Source of the DNA: Geodermatophilus marinus
Lineage (GTDB): Bacteria > Actinomycetota > Actinomycetes > Mycobacteriales > Geodermatophilaceae
Assembly: GCF_003428645.1 (NCBI RefSeq)
Contig: NZ_QVQH01000030.1
Location: 1-53,548 of the forward strand
Length of the DNA: 53,548 bases
Reading direction: 5' to 3'
In this document: piece after piece, positions 52,750-53,548 of the stretch
Numbering within the stretch: position 1 is the stretch's first letter
How the letters are laid out: each line of letters starts with the position of its first letter
Notes under the pieces: model-generated
Told to the model about the DNA's origin: nothing
What the model saw: only the letters and a program-made list of their open reading frames with translations
Databases searched by the model: none
Position numbers and translations under genes: made by a program

Positions 52750-53411
52750 GGTTCCAGGGGTTCCCCGACGAGGGGCTGGTCTTCTACGAGGGGCTGGAGG
52801 CCGACAACAGCAAGACCTACTGGACCCGGCACCGCGCCGTCTACGACGACTGCGTCCGCGCGCCGCTGCAGGCCCTCCTGGACGAGGTCGCCGGGGAGTT
52901 CGGGACGGCGAAGGTGTTCCGCCCCTACCGCGACGTCCGGTTCAGCAACGACAAGACGCCGTACAAGACCCACCAGGGCGCGGTCGTCACGCCTGACGGC
53001 CGGGGCGCGGGGGCCTGGTACGTGCAGGTGTCCGCCGACGGGCTCATGGTGGCCGGTGGGGCCTGGCGGCTGGAGTCCGACCAGGTGGCCCGGTACCGTC
53101 GCGCCGTGGCCGAGGACGTCCCCGGTGAGCGGCTCGAGCAGGAGCTGTCGCGGCTGACCGGGAGCGGCTGGACCGTGGACGGTGAGCGGCTCAAGCGGGT
53201 CCCCGCCGGCTTCCCCCCGGAGGGTCCGCGCGCCGACCTGCTCCGGCACAAGACGCTGCACGCGAGCCGGCACTGGGAGCCGGCCGGCTGGTTGCACACC
53301 CGCGGGTCGCTGGAGCGCGTGCGCGACTCGTGGCGAGCGCTCACGGCCCTCAACGACTGGCTGGCCGACAACGTCGGGGCGACGACGAAGCAACCGCGCC
53401 CCCGTCGCTGA
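52746..53411 (+). CDS. DUF2461 family protein
   Basis: This 221-residue cytoplasmic protein starts RFQGFPDEGLVFYEGLEADN, followed by RPYRDVRFSNDKTPYKTHQGA and WRLESDQVARYRRAV, the conserved blocks of DUF2461 (TIGR02453). The family's function is not established. The ATG overlaps the preceding GNAT stop. The 3' end lies 10 bp from the terminal inverted repeat of an insertion sequence, which did not disrupt the gene. Confidence 0.9.
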   Translation: MRFQGFPDEGLVFYEGLEADNSKTYWTRHRAVYDDCVRAPLQALLDEVAGEFGTAKVFRPYRDVRFSNDKTPYKTHQGAVVTPDGRGAGAWYVQVSADGLMVAGGAWRLESDQVARYRRAVAEDVPGERLEQELSRLTGSGWTVDGERLKRVPAGFPPEGPRADLLRHKTLHASRHWEPAGWLHTRGSLERVRDSWRALTALNDWLADNVGATTKQPRPRR

Positions 53412-53421
53412 GCGTTCTGGC

Positions 53422-53548
53422 GGCTCTTCACGATCGGGGGTGTAGTCGGGGTCGGAAGCCGCCGGTTTCGAGCAGGCTCCTGGCGATGTAGTTGGTGAGG
53501 TTGCGGAAGCCGAGCGCGGAGCCTCGGAGGTGCTCGAGTCGTCCGTTG
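53422..53548 (-). mobile_element. ISL3-family insertion sequence, right part only
   Basis: GGCTCTTCACGATCGGGGGT at 53422 looks like an ISL3-type terminal inverted repeat, which typically starts GGCTCTTC. The transposase 3' end lies directly inside it. The other end and the 8-bp target duplication are outside the window. Confidence 0.8.
53428..53548 (-). CDS. ISL3-family transposase, C-terminal fragment
   Basis: Reading the minus strand from the window edge gives 39 codons ending at the TGA in 53428-53430: NGRLEHLRGSALGFRNLTNY, then IARSLLETGGFRPRLHPRS. This is the characteristic C-terminus of ISL3 (IS204/IS1001/IS1096/IS1165) transposases. The stop codon lies within the terminal inverted repeat. 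The gene is cut by the window edge, not visibly broken. Confidence 0.88.
   Translation of the reverse strand, partial: NGRLEHLRGSALGFRNLTNYIARSLLETGGFRPRLHPRS

Overview
High-GC actinobacterial chromosome segment. Its gene order matches the conserved recA/ftsK/dapA neighbourhood of Mycobacterium (dapF-miaA-'Rv2728c', miaB, recX-recA-DUF3046, pspA, clgR-pgsA, ftsK, RNase J-dapA, dfrA-thyA) and the gluABCD-recX-recA arrangement of Corynebacterium. Very GC-rich intergenic DNA, frequent GTG starts, GTGA/ATGA gene overlaps and many apparently leaderless transcripts suggest a Geodermatophilaceae-like genus (Blastococcus, Geodermatophilus or Modestobacter). The taxon is inferred, not proven.

Layout. 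0.2-6.7 kb: a small acidic protein that seems to use an ATT start; an extradiol-like protein-miaA-dapF operon; a DUF349 protein and an alpha/beta hydrolase; miaB. 6.9-10.7 kb: gluABCD-type amino-acid importer and an unknown protein, ending in a perfect 25-bp inverted repeat shared with recX. 10.8-16.6 kb: recX-recA with two recognisable DNA-damage promoters, then an ABC exporter/two-component operon standing between recA and its usual DUF3046 neighbour. 16.7-19.2 kb: a 36-residue membrane protein, an MFS transporter and a FadE20-like acyl-CoA dehydrogenase. 19.3-25.6 kb: lhr helicase and nei glycosylase, separated by an antisense monooxygenase-like membrane protein. 25.7-29.8 kb: PspA, PfkB kinase, GNAT, GH13 glucosidase. 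29.9-35.7 kb: a LpqY-SugABC-type sugar importer preceded by a DUF4032 protein with kinase-like residues. 35.8-42 kb: TetR, ClgR, PgsA, RimO, FtsK. 42-46.7 kb: S9 peptidase, ECF sigma/anti-sigma pair, secreted beta-helix protein. 46.8-53.4 kb: RNase J, DapA, DfrA, ThyA, an AlkX/YcaQ glycosylase, GNAT and DUF2461 proteins. The right edge holds the 3' end of an ISL3-family transposase.

Themes. DNA repair is dense (RecA, RecX, Lhr, Nei, AlkX, and ThyA/DfrA for nucleotide supply). tRNA and ribosome modification is split among miaA, miaB and rimO. Envelope stress appears in PspA and ClgR, which are adjacent in mycobacteria but about 10 kb apart here. The sugar importer, GH13 glucosidase and PfkB kinase may form one disaccharide-use block. 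No tRNA, rRNA, CRISPR array or prophage was seen.
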